From the NCBI GenBank assembly GCA_030680835.1, contig JAUXUD010000036.1:1-38146 (forward strand): a stretch of DNA of 38,146 nucleotides. Reading direction: 5' to 3'. Shown here one piece after another: positions 23,062 through 31,434 of the stretch (positions are counted from its first letter, which is position 1; every line of letters starts with the position of its first letter). A program made the position numbers and the translations under genes. Source of the stretch: Bacteroidota bacterium (GTDB lineage: Bacteria; Bacteroidota; Bacteroidia; UKL13-3). The notes beneath the pieces are model-generated. The model was given only the letters and a program-made list of their open reading frames with translations, had not been told where the DNA came from and did not search any database.

Positions 23062-24450
23062 TTAGTTTCTGATAAATTTATTTTTTAATATTTGACCTGA
23101 ATGGGTTTCTGCAATATAAAAGTAAATTCCGGAATTAAAGCCGGATGTATTTATTGATACTGTTGATTGGTTCAAATCGTTTTGTTCTAAAACCAGTTTT
23201 CCGTTGATGTCAAAAACTAAAACCTGAGTAATAGTATTATTTGCTGCTTCCAATTCAATGTTTAATGTATTACTAACCGGATTGGGATAAAAAATATGAT
23301 TTGCTGCGTTTGCATAAATTGCGTTTACCCCCGATGGTAAGGGTGCCGATTTTAGCTGTAAATGATCCAGATACAATACGCTTTTTGCTGCAAATGAAAA
23401 GGGATAATAGAGCGATTGAACATCTATTCTGATATTATCGGGTGGGCTTATTGCATTAATTGGAAACTCAAAATAAGTATAATTGGATTTTGCTTTCAGA
23501 GAAAGAGTTTCTTCTTGTATGAATGAACCATTTTTTGAAATAGTATACGAAATCATTGCCGAATCACCGGTGCTTGAGATAAATTTATAATAGCCGCACA
23601 AGGTATCAACTGTATTTGTGAAGGGCTTACCTCCTACCAGAAAACCTAATGGTCCCATGGTTCCGGTTGAAATCTGACCCGCTTCAACTTCGCCAAAACC
23701 AAAATCTATGGATTCCAGTTTAATTGCATAATTACCCCTGTATTTGCTGGTATCTTTAGTGATTAAACCGCCCTGGGTGCTCCAGCCGGTTGCAATATCT
23801 TTAATTTTAGGAGTCCAGGTATCAAAGTTGCCATTGGGAATGATACGTGTTACTCCCAAACCTGAAAACACCAGGTCATCAAAAACAATACTGCTGCCGT
23901 CTTCAACTCCGGTATTAGAAATAAGGTTGCTGCTCGCTGCAGCAATGATTACCGTATCGGGAAGGTACGACAGATTAATGTTTAAATTAAAAGTCTTGAA
24001 AATGGTGTCATTTTTGCCACCGAATTTAAAAATATCCATGCTTATAGGAACCCCACTCTTTTTAAACATGATAAATAAAATCGCTGAGTCGTTGCCCACC
24101 ATATTTGCCTTATATTTACCACTAATTGTCTCGGCTTTTTGATTGTAGGGTTGTCCACCTTTACCCTGAGTGGGATCATCAATGAGTGTATTCATAAAAA
24201 AACCTCCAAGAGTATCATTCCCGACCACTTTTGTCTGAAGTTTAATTGCAAAACCACTAACACCGGATACTTTGCTGGCAGTAACTGTATTTTGTTTCAG
24301 GGATTCAATATTTGAAGTATACCAGTAGGTAGCATCATCATAAGAAATGCCTGACCAGTTTTCAAACGACCCGTTTGGAATGCTTTGAGCCTGCAATGTG
24401 GCGTAACTACCAATTGTCATGCTAAGTAGAAATAGTAATTTTATTTTCAT
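23062..24450 (-). CDS. Secreted two-module protein with T9SS type A sorting domain
   Basis: This 462-residue exported protein starts at the ATG at 24450 with signal MKIKLLFLLSMTIGSYATLQAQ. The TTG eight codons upstream is unlikely. It has two related beta-sandwich modules: SIPNGSFENWSGISYDDATYWYTSN opens the first and IIPNGNFDTWTPKIKDIATGWSTQGG the second. Each is followed by GFAIKL/NYAIKLE and SYT-like strands, so the protein arose by an internal duplication of about 185 residues. The modules resemble carbohydrate-binding or PCMD-type jelly rolls. The C-terminus (FYPNPVSNTLNIEL..., SGFNSGIYFYIAETHSG, FIRN) is a type IX sorting domain. It is a surface or released protein of unknown ligand. 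Confidence 0.85.
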   Translation of the reverse strand: MKIKLLFLLSMTIGSYATLQAQSIPNGSFENWSGISYDDATYWYTSNIESLKQNTVTASKVSGVSGFAIKLQTKVVGNDTLGGFFMNTLIDDPTQGKGGQPYNQKAETISGKYKANMVGNDSAILFIMFKKSGVPISMDIFKFGGKNDTIFKTFNLNINLSYLPDTVIIAAASSNLISNTGVEDGSSIVFDDLVFSGLGVTRIIPNGNFDTWTPKIKDIATGWSTQGGLITKDTSKYRGNYAIKLESIDFGFGEVEAGQISTGTMGPLGFLVGGKPFTNTVDTLCGYYKFISSTGDSAMISYTISKNGSFIQEETLSLKAKSNYTYFEFPINAISPPDNIRIDVQSLYYPFSFAAKSVLYLDHLQLKSAPLPSGVNAIYANAANHIFYPNPVSNTLNIELEAANNTITQVLVFDINGKLVLEQNDLNQSTVSINTSGFNSGIYFYIAETHSGQILKNKFIRN

Positions 24451-24518
24451 GGTGTTATTATTTTGTTTTGGCAAGAATACCCAATTTTAGTGTACCAAAA
24501 AAACATTTTATATTAATT

Positions 24519-24716
24519 TTACCTGAACATGCGCAACAGATCCAACAAACAATTCCGGCATAAGCAACCCTTATATTTTTCGTTTAAATATGCCCGCTCT
24601 TTATCATTCAGTTGAATACCGTAACATTGGCATTCGGTGATTTGAAATGGGTTGCATTCAAAAGTATTTTTGCATCGCTCACAAACAGCAGGCTCAGGTG
24701 TTTTCACTGCGCTCAT
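24519..24716 (-). CDS. Cysteine-rich CWC family protein
   Basis: This 65-residue protein has eight cysteines in a metal-binding arrangement: C12-x2-C15, C21, C29-x-C31, and C51-x-C53-x2-C56. The pattern CxxC...F.C...I..C.C....L...E...Y....Y..CLC..CL matches the Cysteine-rich CWC family, probably zinc-binding, of unknown function. It has no signal peptide and is cytoplasmic. Its ATG overlaps the stop of the upstream T9SS gene by 4 bp (ATGA), so it is translated by coupling with that secreted protein. Confidence 0.85.
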   Translation of the reverse strand: MSAVKTPEPAVCERCKNTFECNPFQITECQCYGIQLNDKERAYLNEKYKGCLCRNCLLDLLRMFR

Positions 24717-25705
24717 TGAATATACAATTTTTGAGTAATCATATGGTTTTGCGATTTTACTTTTATGAAATAAATACCCCTGCTTAAGTTAATCTTTACA
24801 GTATAATTACCCGAACCCCAATGCGTGTATTCAACCGGGGTTTGTTTACCCAAACAATCCGTGATAAGTACATGCGTAATGGGTTCAGAAGAAATTATAT
24901 TAAATAGTTCATCTGTTTGCAATGGATTCGGAAACAATTCAAATCTTCCCGGCAAATTTATTTCGGCAATTGTGGTTTCATTATTTTCATGTATTACAGC
25001 TACGGCATCCAGATCAAAACCTGATGACGGGAATGCTGTTGGCCAGGGATCATTTATCAGATGGCCATTCGAATCCCTGTTTCCATATGGGTTTTGAATA
25101 CTTCCTACCACATCAATGATTTTAATATGAGTGATGTGGTTGATATCAATACTTGATAAAGATGCAAATATTTCAAGGTCAAAGGGCGTTCCATACAAAC
25201 CAATATATTTACCAGCCAGGTTATTTATTTTTGATGCATCCATTCCTCCAAAATAATTTAACTGTTGTACCGTATCAATATTACATATCGCTGGAAATCT
25301 TACATAATGCCAGCCATTGGAACTCACTTCAACAAAGGCAAGCTCTAAAAATGCAAGGCTATCGGTATAAAAACCATTTTCAAAAATGGCAAAATCAAAA
25401 CCCGGTCCGTTTTTTATAGGATTTGCAAAAGTAAGAATGGCTTCACCCCCATCGCCCAAACTAACAACTCCATTTCCTGCCTTGCCTACTGCGCTCAAAC
25501 TATCACCTACAGAAACTTTACCAAGCGTAGTGTCGGCTATATTTTGCCAGCCTAATTTTAAGCTGCATTTTGTAGCCCAGGCTTTAATTGCAGAACTGTC
25601 TTTATAAATGGCACTATTACCCGGTTTTCCTACCTGCGGTGCATATTGCGACGCTGCTGTAAATTGGTTCAGAAGAAATAGAAAAAGTAAATAATATTTA
25701 ATCAC
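24713..25705 (-). CDS. Secreted cell-surface protein with T9SS type A sorting domain
   Basis: GTG at 25705 gives a clean signal peptide (MIKYYLLFLFLLNQFTAAS before Q) and 330 residues. A longer frame reaches back to a TTG at 25798, but a TACATTTG -7-like box at 25747-25740 lies inside it, which supports the shorter start. The main domain has GKAGNGVVSLGDGGEAILTF, GFDFAIFENGF, LAFVEVSSNGWHYVRFP, LAGKYIGLYGTPFDLE and SSGFDLDAVAVIHE. I recognise this as a family of Bacteroidota surface proteins without known function. The acidic GFDLDAV and FDFAIFEN segments could bind calcium. The C-terminus (FELFPNPLQTDELF, LSRGIYFIKVKS, LYIQ) is a type IX sorting domain. Confidence 0.85.
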   Translation of the reverse strand: MIKYYLLFLFLLNQFTAASQYAPQVGKPGNSAIYKDSSAIKAWATKCSLKLGWQNIADTTLGKVSVGDSLSAVGKAGNGVVSLGDGGEAILTFANPIKNGPGFDFAIFENGFYTDSLAFLELAFVEVSSNGWHYVRFPAICNIDTVQQLNYFGGMDASKINNLAGKYIGLYGTPFDLEIFASLSSIDINHITHIKIIDVVGSIQNPYGNRDSNGHLINDPWPTAFPSSGFDLDAVAVIHENNETTIAEINLPGRFELFPNPLQTDELFNIISSEPITHVLITDCLGKQTPVEYTHWGSGNYTVKINLSRGIYFIKVKSQNHMITQKLYIQ

Positions 25706-25894
25706 AAAAAGATAATTCAATGCTAGGTTAACTACTAAACAAATGTAGGTTTTTACATATGCTGAACCGCAGTTGAAGCTACTAAAAAAACAATACAATT
25801 ATTATTTACCTTATTTTGAGTGCGTTAAAAGAAATACTTTACGTAAAATGAATTAAAATAAAATAAATAAAATAATTAATTTGAATTTAATAAA

Positions 25895-25926
25895 TTTGAT
25901 ATGTGTTTTTGAGTTTATAGCTTTTG
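25895..25926 (+). promoter_or_regulatory. Promoter-like elements before the 92-residue protein
   Basis: TTTG (25895-25898) is followed after 19 nt by TAGCTTTTG (25918-25926), which is the -7 consensus with one extra base. The surrounding 245 bp between the divergent genes is very AT-rich. Confidence 0.35.
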
Positions 25927-25950
25927 TTCCACTTTATTAATTATACAAAT

Positions 25951-26229
25951 ATGATCGTTGAACTCATTGAAAAGGAAAGTTTAAACCAATTAAAATTTCC
26001 AAAGTTTTATCCTGAGTTGAGCCCAGATAAGAAAATATTACTGCTCGAAAAGCTCAAAAAGGCTGTGGTAATTGGAAATTCTGATAAGGTAAAATGTTCA
26101 ATTGTGTTTAATGACAGTGAAGGTTTAAAGCAGATAAATACTACTATCTGGGAATATGATGAAGAATTTATCAGCTTAAAAAGCGGCATGACTTTAAACC
26201 TGAAATATATCGAAGATATCATTCTTTAA
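25951..26229 (+). CDS. Conserved-looking small protein of unknown function
   Basis: From the ATG at 25951 the protein has 92 residues: MIVELIEKESLNQLKFPKFYPELSPDKKILLLEKLKKAV, then a beta-rich half ending TTIWEYDEEFISLKSGMTLNLKYIEDIIL. The second half (I-WEYD-EFI-LK-G-TL-L-YIEDI) has the strand pattern of a small SH3- or Sm-like barrel, such as those that sense or bind nucleic acid, but this is only an impression. It has no signal peptide. It lies 152 bp upstream of the S24 repressor on the same strand and could be functionally linked. An in-frame TTG at 25924 overlaps the putative -7 box and is not favoured. Confidence 0.65.
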   Translation: MIVELIEKESLNQLKFPKFYPELSPDKKILLLEKLKKAVVIGNSDKVKCSIVFNDSEGLKQINTTIWEYDEEFISLKSGMTLNLKYIEDIIL

Positions 26230-26302
26230 GAAGCAAGACAACGTGATGCAAGAATCGAGACGCTAGATGCGATAACTTTCCTGAAATTATTTTTATTTTT
26301 TA

Positions 26303-26361
26303 TTTGCATTATTGAAATGTTGTTAATATATTTGCCATGTATTTGTTAATATAAATAACAA
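26303..26361 (+). promoter_or_regulatory. Consensus promoter and operator-like repeats of the S24 repressor gene
   Basis: TTTG (26303-26306), a 20-nt spacer and TATATTTG (26327-26334) form a consensus promoter. TTGTTAATATA occurs twice, at 26320-26330 overlapping the -7 box and at 26343-26353. The second copy forms an inverted repeat TTGTTA/TAACAA (26343-26361). The 23-bp distance fits a repressor bound to one face, suggesting autoregulation. Confidence 0.65.
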
Positions 26362-26381
26362 CTTAAATCAATATAAATCGT

Positions 26382-27095
26382 ATGTATTTGTCAACCAACA
26401 TCAAATTTTTACGCAAACGTAAAAATTTCAGTCAGGAAGAAATGGCAATAGCCCTCGAATCCAAACGCTCGGTGCTCAACAGTTACGAGAACAATATTGC
26501 CTCACCTCCCATTGAGATGGCGATGCGAATTTCCGATTATTTCCGCATCAGTCTCGATACTTTGTTACGGATAGATTTAAGCAATTTACCTGAATCTAAG
26601 GTGGGCGAATTGGAACGCGGGCTCGAAGATTATATTAAAGGAAAATACCTGCGTATTATTGCCACTACCACTAACCGAAACAATATTGATAACATAGAAA
26701 TGGTTTCGGAAAAAGCCCGGGCGGGATATGCAGCAGGCTATGCGGATAGTAAATTCATTAGTGAACTTCCTCAGTTTAACTTGCCGTTTTTAGACAACCG
26801 CAAAAAATACCGCAGTTTCCAGTTAAGCGGCGATTCGATGTTGCCCATAAAAGACAAAACCTATGTTACCTGCGAATATGTTGATGACTGGACCAATATG
26901 AAGGACGGCGAATGTTATGTGGTTTTAACCAAAGAAGACGGCATCGTTTTTAAACGTGTTTACAACGAAATTGCTAAAAGCAAAAAGCTGGTGATGGTTT
27001 CCAATAATCCCGTTTATAAACCCTACGAAGTGCAGATTGAAGAAGTAATGGAAATCTGGAAATATGTAATGGATCACAGCAAAACGCTGGATTAG
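26382..27095 (+). CDS. XRE-HTH / S24 peptidase (LexA/CI-like) repressor
   Basis: This 237-residue regulator combines an N-terminal HTH (residues 5-62, FLRKRKNFSQEEMAIALESKRSVLNSYENN) with a C-terminal S24 domain. The S24 dyad is present: Ser152 in SGDSMLP and Lys191 in GIVFKRV. Ala-Gly pairs at 114-115 and 118-119 (KARAGYAAGYAD) are candidate self-cleavage sites, so it may be inactivated during DNA damage like LexA or CI. However, this Bacteroidota family (AGY-x-GY-D-x-FI-x-LP-x-F-x-LP) may use the fold differently, and its trigger is not established. Repeats at its promoter suggest autoregulation. No prophage is nearby. Confidence 0.92.
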   Translation: MYLSTNIKFLRKRKNFSQEEMAIALESKRSVLNSYENNIASPPIEMAMRISDYFRISLDTLLRIDLSNLPESKVGELERGLEDYIKGKYLRIIATTTNRNNIDNIEMVSEKARAGYAAGYADSKFISELPQFNLPFLDNRKKYRSFQLSGDSMLPIKDKTYVTCEYVDDWTNMKDGECYVVLTKEDGIVFKRVYNEIAKSKKLVMVSNNPVYKPYEVQIEEVMEIWKYVMDHSKTLD

Positions 27096-27138
27096 TTATA
27101 AAGAGCTTACTCAAATTTTAAAAATTTGGTTTGATTAC

Positions 27139-27179
27139 AAAAAAGAGCATTGTTCCAGAACCTGGGATGATGCTTTTTT
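27139..27179. terminator. Bidirectional terminator between convergent genes
   Basis: AAAAGAGCATTGTTCCAG pairs with CTGGGATGATGCTTTTTT, including a few G-U pairs, across a 3-nt loop. It ends in six T and lies between the S24 repressor and the MFS gene stop, serving both. Confidence 0.8.
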
Positions 27180-27181
27180 GA

Positions 27182-28357
27182 TTATACTAAATTCGTTTTA
27201 TTAAGTCCCAGCAATAAATAAGCTGCTACCAGAATAGTAACAAACCCAGTAAGCAAAAAGGTAGTCTGCATGCCAAAATAAAACCAGGTTAAACCTGCAA
27301 GGGTGCTGGCAAACAAGGCACATACGCTCTGTAAACCAGCGTACGTTCCAATGGCTGTTGCCGTATCTTTTTTATCTGAAATATTACTAATCCATGCTTT
27401 TGCAATTCCTTCGGTTGCTGCCGCGTAAACTCCATACATAAAAAACAATACTAAAAACAAATAAACATGTGTGCTGAAAGCCATTCCAAAATAAACAAAA
27501 GCAAACAAAATAAGTCCAAAAATAAAAGTGTTTTTCAAACCCAATTTATCAGCAAGAATTCCTATTGGAAAAGCAAAAAGTGCATAGATTAAATTATAAA
27601 AAATATAAATTCCAATGATGAGGGTATCGCTAAGCCCTGCTTGTTTTGCACTTAATAATAGAAACACATCTGAGCTGTTAAATAAGGCAAATACCAACAA
27701 TCCCCCTACTACCTGCCTGTATTCGGCCCGGCTTTCTTTCCAATATTTGAAAAAAGAAAAAAATTTTATGGGTTTGTGTTCAGGCGATTTTACCACCCCT
27801 TGTTCTTTTAATAAAAAGGTAGCTATAACCGCCAGCAAACCGGGCACAAATGCAATATAGAAAAGTGTAATATAGTCTTCGGGTTTAAAATACAAGTAAA
27901 GCAGTGCCAGAGCCGGACCTATTACAGCCCCCAATGTATCCATTGAACGGTGAAATCCGAAAACTTTACCCTTTGTTTGTGGTGTAGCTGCATCAGATAA
28001 AACAGCATCCCTTGCCCCTGTTCTGATTCCTTTGCCAAAACGATCAATGGTTCTTGCCAAAAAAATCCACGCCGGGTAAATAAAGATTGCCATCATGGGT
28101 TTCGACACCGCGCTGAGGGCGTATCCAACCTGAACAAAAGGAACGCGCTTACCCGAATGGTCTGAAAGTTTACCAAAATACCCTTTGCTCAGGCCTGCTA
28201 TCGCCTCTGCAAATCCTTCCAGAATACCTATAAAAACAATAGAAAATCCAATACTCTTTAAATAAACGGGCATAACCGGATAAAGCATTTCACTGGCCAT
28301 ATCTGTAAATAAACTTACCAGTGACAATATCCAAACGGTTCGCGTTATATATTTCAT
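27182..28357 (-). CDS. MFS transporter
   Basis: This 391-residue, roughly twelve-helix protein belongs to the major facilitator superfamily. It begins with VWILSLVSLFTDMASEMLYPVMPVYLKSIGFS. The MFS motif A variant GYFGKLSDHSGKR follows helix 2 (about 58-70). The cytoplasmic stretch RTIDRFGKGIRTGARDAVLSDA (about 103-124) and GKVFGFHRSMDTLGAVIGPALA (about 130-151) are characteristic of a bacterial MFS subgroup with no firmly assigned substrate; drug or metabolite efflux are the usual guesses. The second half repeats the fold with a further SDKKDTATAIGTYAG loop. It stands alone, convergent to the S24 gene. Confidence 0.9.
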   Translation of the reverse strand: MKYITRTVWILSLVSLFTDMASEMLYPVMPVYLKSIGFSIVFIGILEGFAEAIAGLSKGYFGKLSDHSGKRVPFVQVGYALSAVSKPMMAIFIYPAWIFLARTIDRFGKGIRTGARDAVLSDAATPQTKGKVFGFHRSMDTLGAVIGPALALLYLYFKPEDYITLFYIAFVPGLLAVIATFLLKEQGVVKSPEHKPIKFFSFFKYWKESRAEYRQVVGGLLVFALFNSSDVFLLLSAKQAGLSDTLIIGIYIFYNLIYALFAFPIGILADKLGLKNTFIFGLILFAFVYFGMAFSTHVYLFLVLFFMYGVYAAATEGIAKAWISNISDKKDTATAIGTYAGLQSVCALFASTLAGLTWFYFGMQTTFLLTGFVTILVAAYLLLGLNKTNLV

Positions 28358-28398
28358 AGGATTAATTTAACCTGAATAAAAACAAAGTGCACAATTAA

Positions 28399-30024
28399 TC
28401 AATAAATAATTTCGCAAAAAGGCATAAGTTTTTTTAAACGTTCCTTCTCAATATCTGTAGTATATTTGTTATTGTACGATTTCATCTGCAATACTTTAAC
28501 CTGCTTACATCCTTTAACCGATTCAGGTATTTGCTGATCGCCCCGGTCAATAATCAATATCTCGAGCTTTTTTAAATGACAAAATTTCGGGAATTCTTTT
28601 TTGAAATCAAATCCTGAATGTCCTGAAATATCAAGTATTTCAAGATTTTGCAATTTGCTTATTTCAACAGGCAATGTTGTTATTTTTGCATTTGATCCTA
28701 TTTCTAAAAACTTTAATTTGCTTAACTGACCTATTTCTTTAGGGATCATATTTAAGTCCCTGCATGCAGTAATATTCAAGTACTCCAGGTTTTTCATTTT
28801 GCCCATTATCCCAGGCAGATTCATGAGTCCCTGACTTTGGTGCAGCATTAATTTTTTTAGATTTGCACAATTTGAAAGCCTTGTTAAAACATCTGTATAT
28901 TTAAACTGCGTTTTCATTAATTCAAAATACACTTCTTCAAGTTGCGTCAAGTTTTTAATAGATTCGGGAATGGTAATTAATTTTGAATTTGCATTTAAAT
29001 TTAAAACTCTGAGTTTTCTAACTTCACCCAATTCAACTGGTAGAAACTTGATTTGGGTATTTGTAATTTCCAGTTCCTCCAGGTTTTTCAACAATTCAAT
29101 ACTTTGCGGAATCTCTTTTATGGTATCATTTCCAAGTCGTAATATCTTCAGTTTTTTTACTCCCGACAGTTGTTTAAAAACATCATTCAGAATTAATTCG
29201 GGATTACTTTTTAAGCATATTTCTTCCAATAGAGCGAACTTTTGGATTTCTGCAGGTAAAATTTTTATTCCTGTTTCATTTAAATTCAATTTTTTTAGAT
29301 TGGGAAGCTTTGAAAGTTTACTAAAAGTGTCGTCCCAATCCATGTCCCTGTTCAGATGTAACTCTTCCAGAGAATCCAGGTAAACAAAATCACCCGGAAT
29401 CCTTTTTATTTTGTTGCCTGAAAATTTTAGTTTTTTTAGTTTTCTCAGGTTTGAAATTCCGGGAGAAATAACACTTATTTCATTTGAATCAATTTCAAGA
29501 ACTTCAAGGTTTGTCATCTGATAAATGTATTCAGGTATATCCGATACATTTTCAGATTTTATTCTGTATTCTCTGATGTCGCTGTAGTCGGGTACCGAAT
29601 CCAGTATGGGTTGCAGTTCCTTATCAATATCTTGTGTCGCAATAGTAAAGTATGTTGGCGCTTCCGGTTTATCATATTCGTAAAACGTTAAATATATGAT
29701 TACTTCCATTGCCTTTCCTTTTTCATTTCGGTATTTTATTTTAAAAAGATCGCACATGGCAACTCCCATAATCCCGCTTTTTGATGGAAATGGGCAGCAG
29801 CTTCCAATCCTGATCGCTGTTACCGGATCTTCGTGCGCATCTCTTAATAACTCAAGAAATATTCTTTCATTAGCCGGGCCCCCTTTTTTACTCTTGCCAA
29901 CTTTTATGGGATTTTCAGGTGAATATCCATAGGAAATATCATTTTTCTGAGAAAATGCTTTTGGATGCAGGCAAATCACAGTTGCCAAAATTAATATCCC
30001 TGATTTTACTGTATTTAAATTCAT
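28399..30024 (-). CDS. Exported leucine-rich-repeat protein with N-terminal GSCC-type domain
   Basis: This 541-residue exported protein has a signal peptide (1-26, ending KAFSQ). Residues 30-130 match a domain I remember from many Bacteroidota lipoproteins: YGYSPENPIKVG, GGPANE (48-53), RIGSCCPF (72-79) and MEVIIYLTFYEYDKPEAP. It is often mis-annotated as a KDO-8-phosphate aldolase. Residues 150-535 are about 14-16 leucine-rich repeats of 22-24 residues (LEVLEIDSNEISVISPGISNL, LKKLNLNETGIKILPAEI, LEYLNITACRDLNMIPKEI). Such an LRR surface usually binds proteins. The fusion suggests a surface or periplasmic recognition protein. There is no sorting domain or lipobox. Confidence 0.87.
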   Translation of the reverse strand: MNLNTVKSGILILATVICLHPKAFSQKNDISYGYSPENPIKVGKSKKGGPANERIFLELLRDAHEDPVTAIRIGSCCPFPSKSGIMGVAMCDLFKIKYRNEKGKAMEVIIYLTFYEYDKPEAPTYFTIATQDIDKELQPILDSVPDYSDIREYRIKSENVSDIPEYIYQMTNLEVLEIDSNEISVISPGISNLRKLKKLKFSGNKIKRIPGDFVYLDSLEELHLNRDMDWDDTFSKLSKLPNLKKLNLNETGIKILPAEIQKFALLEEICLKSNPELILNDVFKQLSGVKKLKILRLGNDTIKEIPQSIELLKNLEELEITNTQIKFLPVELGEVRKLRVLNLNANSKLITIPESIKNLTQLEEVYFELMKTQFKYTDVLTRLSNCANLKKLMLHQSQGLMNLPGIMGKMKNLEYLNITACRDLNMIPKEIGQLSKLKFLEIGSNAKITTLPVEISKLQNLEILDISGHSGFDFKKEFPKFCHLKKLEILIIDRGDQQIPESVKGCKQVKVLQMKSYNNKYTTDIEKERLKKLMPFCEIIY

Positions 30025-30288
30025 TAATCGGTTAAGCGTGCTAATTTGAAATATTGCTTACTAATTGCAGAATGGAAACGATATGATTACCTGTCATTAT
30101 TAATAAACCCAATCGTAAAAAAATAAAAACAAATATTAGCATTCGTTATTTCAAATCAGTTAAATTTTTATTAACAGCCCGGAAATATAACAACAAAATC
30201 TATACAGGTAAAATTATTTTTACTTTATGAATGTATGGGAGCGCAATAACAGCACTTTAATACAGGTTATGTTCCTATATATTCGGAT

Positions 30289-30318
30289 TTTGCTTCAGGA
30301 TGTTTATTTCTATTTTTG
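30289..30318 (+). promoter_or_regulatory. Promoter of trpS
   Basis: TTTG (30289-30292), an 18-nt spacer and a perfect TATTTTTG -7 element (30311-30318) predict a transcript starting near 30325, just before the alternative hairpins. The rest of the 359-bp gap between the LRR gene and trpS (30025-30288) is AT-rich; I see nothing clear in it. Confidence 0.65.
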
Positions 30319-30328
30319 AAAAGCCCGT

Positions 30329-30378
30329 CCTGCGGTTTATATTTGCCGGGATTGCAGGCTATTTCCTGCAATTTTTTT
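30329..30378 (+). promoter_or_regulatory. Attenuator-like leader of trpS (alternative hairpins and terminator)
   Basis: The terminator form pairs ATTGCAGG (30351-30358) with CCTGCAAT (30365-30372), 8 perfect pairs with a 6-nt loop, followed by a run of seven T (30372-30378). The ATG follows at 30384. The upstream CCTGCGGTTT (30329-30338) can instead pair with GGGATTGCAGG (30348-30358), about ten pairs including G-U, which destroys the terminator. The two structures exclude each other, as in transcription attenuation. The signal sensed is unknown; no T-box motif was recognised. Confidence 0.6.
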
Positions 30379-30383
30379 AATTG

Positions 30384-31385
30384 ATGACAAAAGAAATTGT
30401 AGTTAGCGGAATCAGGCCCACCGGAAATTTGCACCTTGGAAATTACCTGGGAGCGATAAGCAATTTTGTAAAAATGCAGCACGATTATACCTGCTATTTT
30501 TTTATTGCCGATTACCATAGTTTAACTACACATCCTAACCCGACCGATATTCATAACCATGTGAAACAAGCGCTTGTAGAATATCTTGCCTGCGGACTGA
30601 ATCCGGAATTATGTACCTTATATGTACAGAGTGACCTGCCTCAAATTCCTGAATTGTATATGATGCTGAACATGCACGCCTATAAGGGTGAATTGGAACG
30701 AGTAGCTTCTTTTAAAGAAAAAGCGCGTACACAACCTGATAATATCAATGCCGGCTTGCTTACGTATCCGGTTTTGATGGCTGCCGACATCCTTATTCAT
30801 AAGGCAACCAAAGTTCCTGTGGGAAAAGATCAGGAACAGCATCTGGAAATGGCCCGAACTTTTGGCAACCGGTTTAACCGGATTTATCAGAAAGAAATTT
30901 TCCCTGAGCCTTATGCCTTTAATTATGGAAGTGAGCTTGTAAAAATTCCCGGTTTACAAGGAGGCGGTAAAATGAGCAAAAGCGATGGAGACGCCAGTGT
31001 AATAAAACTTAATGACAGTGCGGATCAGATTCGCAAAAAAATAACAAAGGCGGTTACCGACAATACACCCCTTGAACCCAATACGCCCCCGTCAGTTGCT
31101 GTTCAGAATTTACTGGATTTGATGAAAGTGGTTTCTGAAAAAGAAAAGCTCATGCATTTTACCGCGGCCTATGCAAATTGTAACATTCGGTACGGAGATC
31201 TGAAAAAGGAGCTGGCGGAAGATATGATTGCTTTTCTTGCACCCATCCGTGAAAAAATTATTGAATTTCAGTCGGATGAGAAATTACTGTCACATATAGT
31301 GAAACTGGGAAAAGAAAAGGCACATGAAAGCGCAGATAAAACCCTGATGGAATGCCGGGAAGCAATTGGATTCAAAAAGTTTTAA
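30384..31385 (+). CDS. trpS: Tryptophanyl-tRNA synthetase
   Basis: This class Ic aminoacyl-tRNA synthetase attaches tryptophan to tRNA-Trp. It has 333 residues, as usual for bacterial TrpS. The HIGH-type motif is HLGN (17-20) in IRPTGNLHLGNYLGA, and the KMSKS motif is KMSKS at 196-200. LLTYPVLMAADIL, with the Asp that recognises the indole nitrogen, and PVGKDQEQHLE are characteristic. An in-frame TTG directly precedes the ATG at 30384; the ATG is preferred. It is a single gene with its own promoter and leader, followed by a terminator. Confidence 0.97.
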   Translation: MTKEIVVSGIRPTGNLHLGNYLGAISNFVKMQHDYTCYFFIADYHSLTTHPNPTDIHNHVKQALVEYLACGLNPELCTLYVQSDLPQIPELYMMLNMHAYKGELERVASFKEKARTQPDNINAGLLTYPVLMAADILIHKATKVPVGKDQEQHLEMARTFGNRFNRIYQKEIFPEPYAFNYGSELVKIPGLQGGGKMSKSDGDASVIKLNDSADQIRKKITKAVTDNTPLEPNTPPSVAVQNLLDLMKVVSEKEKLMHFTAAYANCNIRYGDLKKELAEDMIAFLAPIREKIIEFQSDEKLLSHIVKLGKEKAHESADKTLMECREAIGFKKF

Positions 31386-31388
31386 ATA

Positions 31389-31419
31389 AAAAAGGGAAGC
31401 CATTGCGACCTCCCTTTTT
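31389..31419. terminator. Terminator after trpS
   Basis: AAAAAGGGA pairs with TCCCTTTTT across a 13-nt loop. It lies between convergent trpS and the small membrane protein gene and can serve both. Confidence 0.75.
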
Positions 31420-31434
31420 GATGAACAAGAGCTT

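Noticed and set aside
30227-30319. 30-codon leader ORF with one Trp codon upstream of trpS, as in classical attenuation
   Set aside because: A consensus promoter overlaps its end, so the trpS transcript probably starts after it; one early Trp codon is also atypical.
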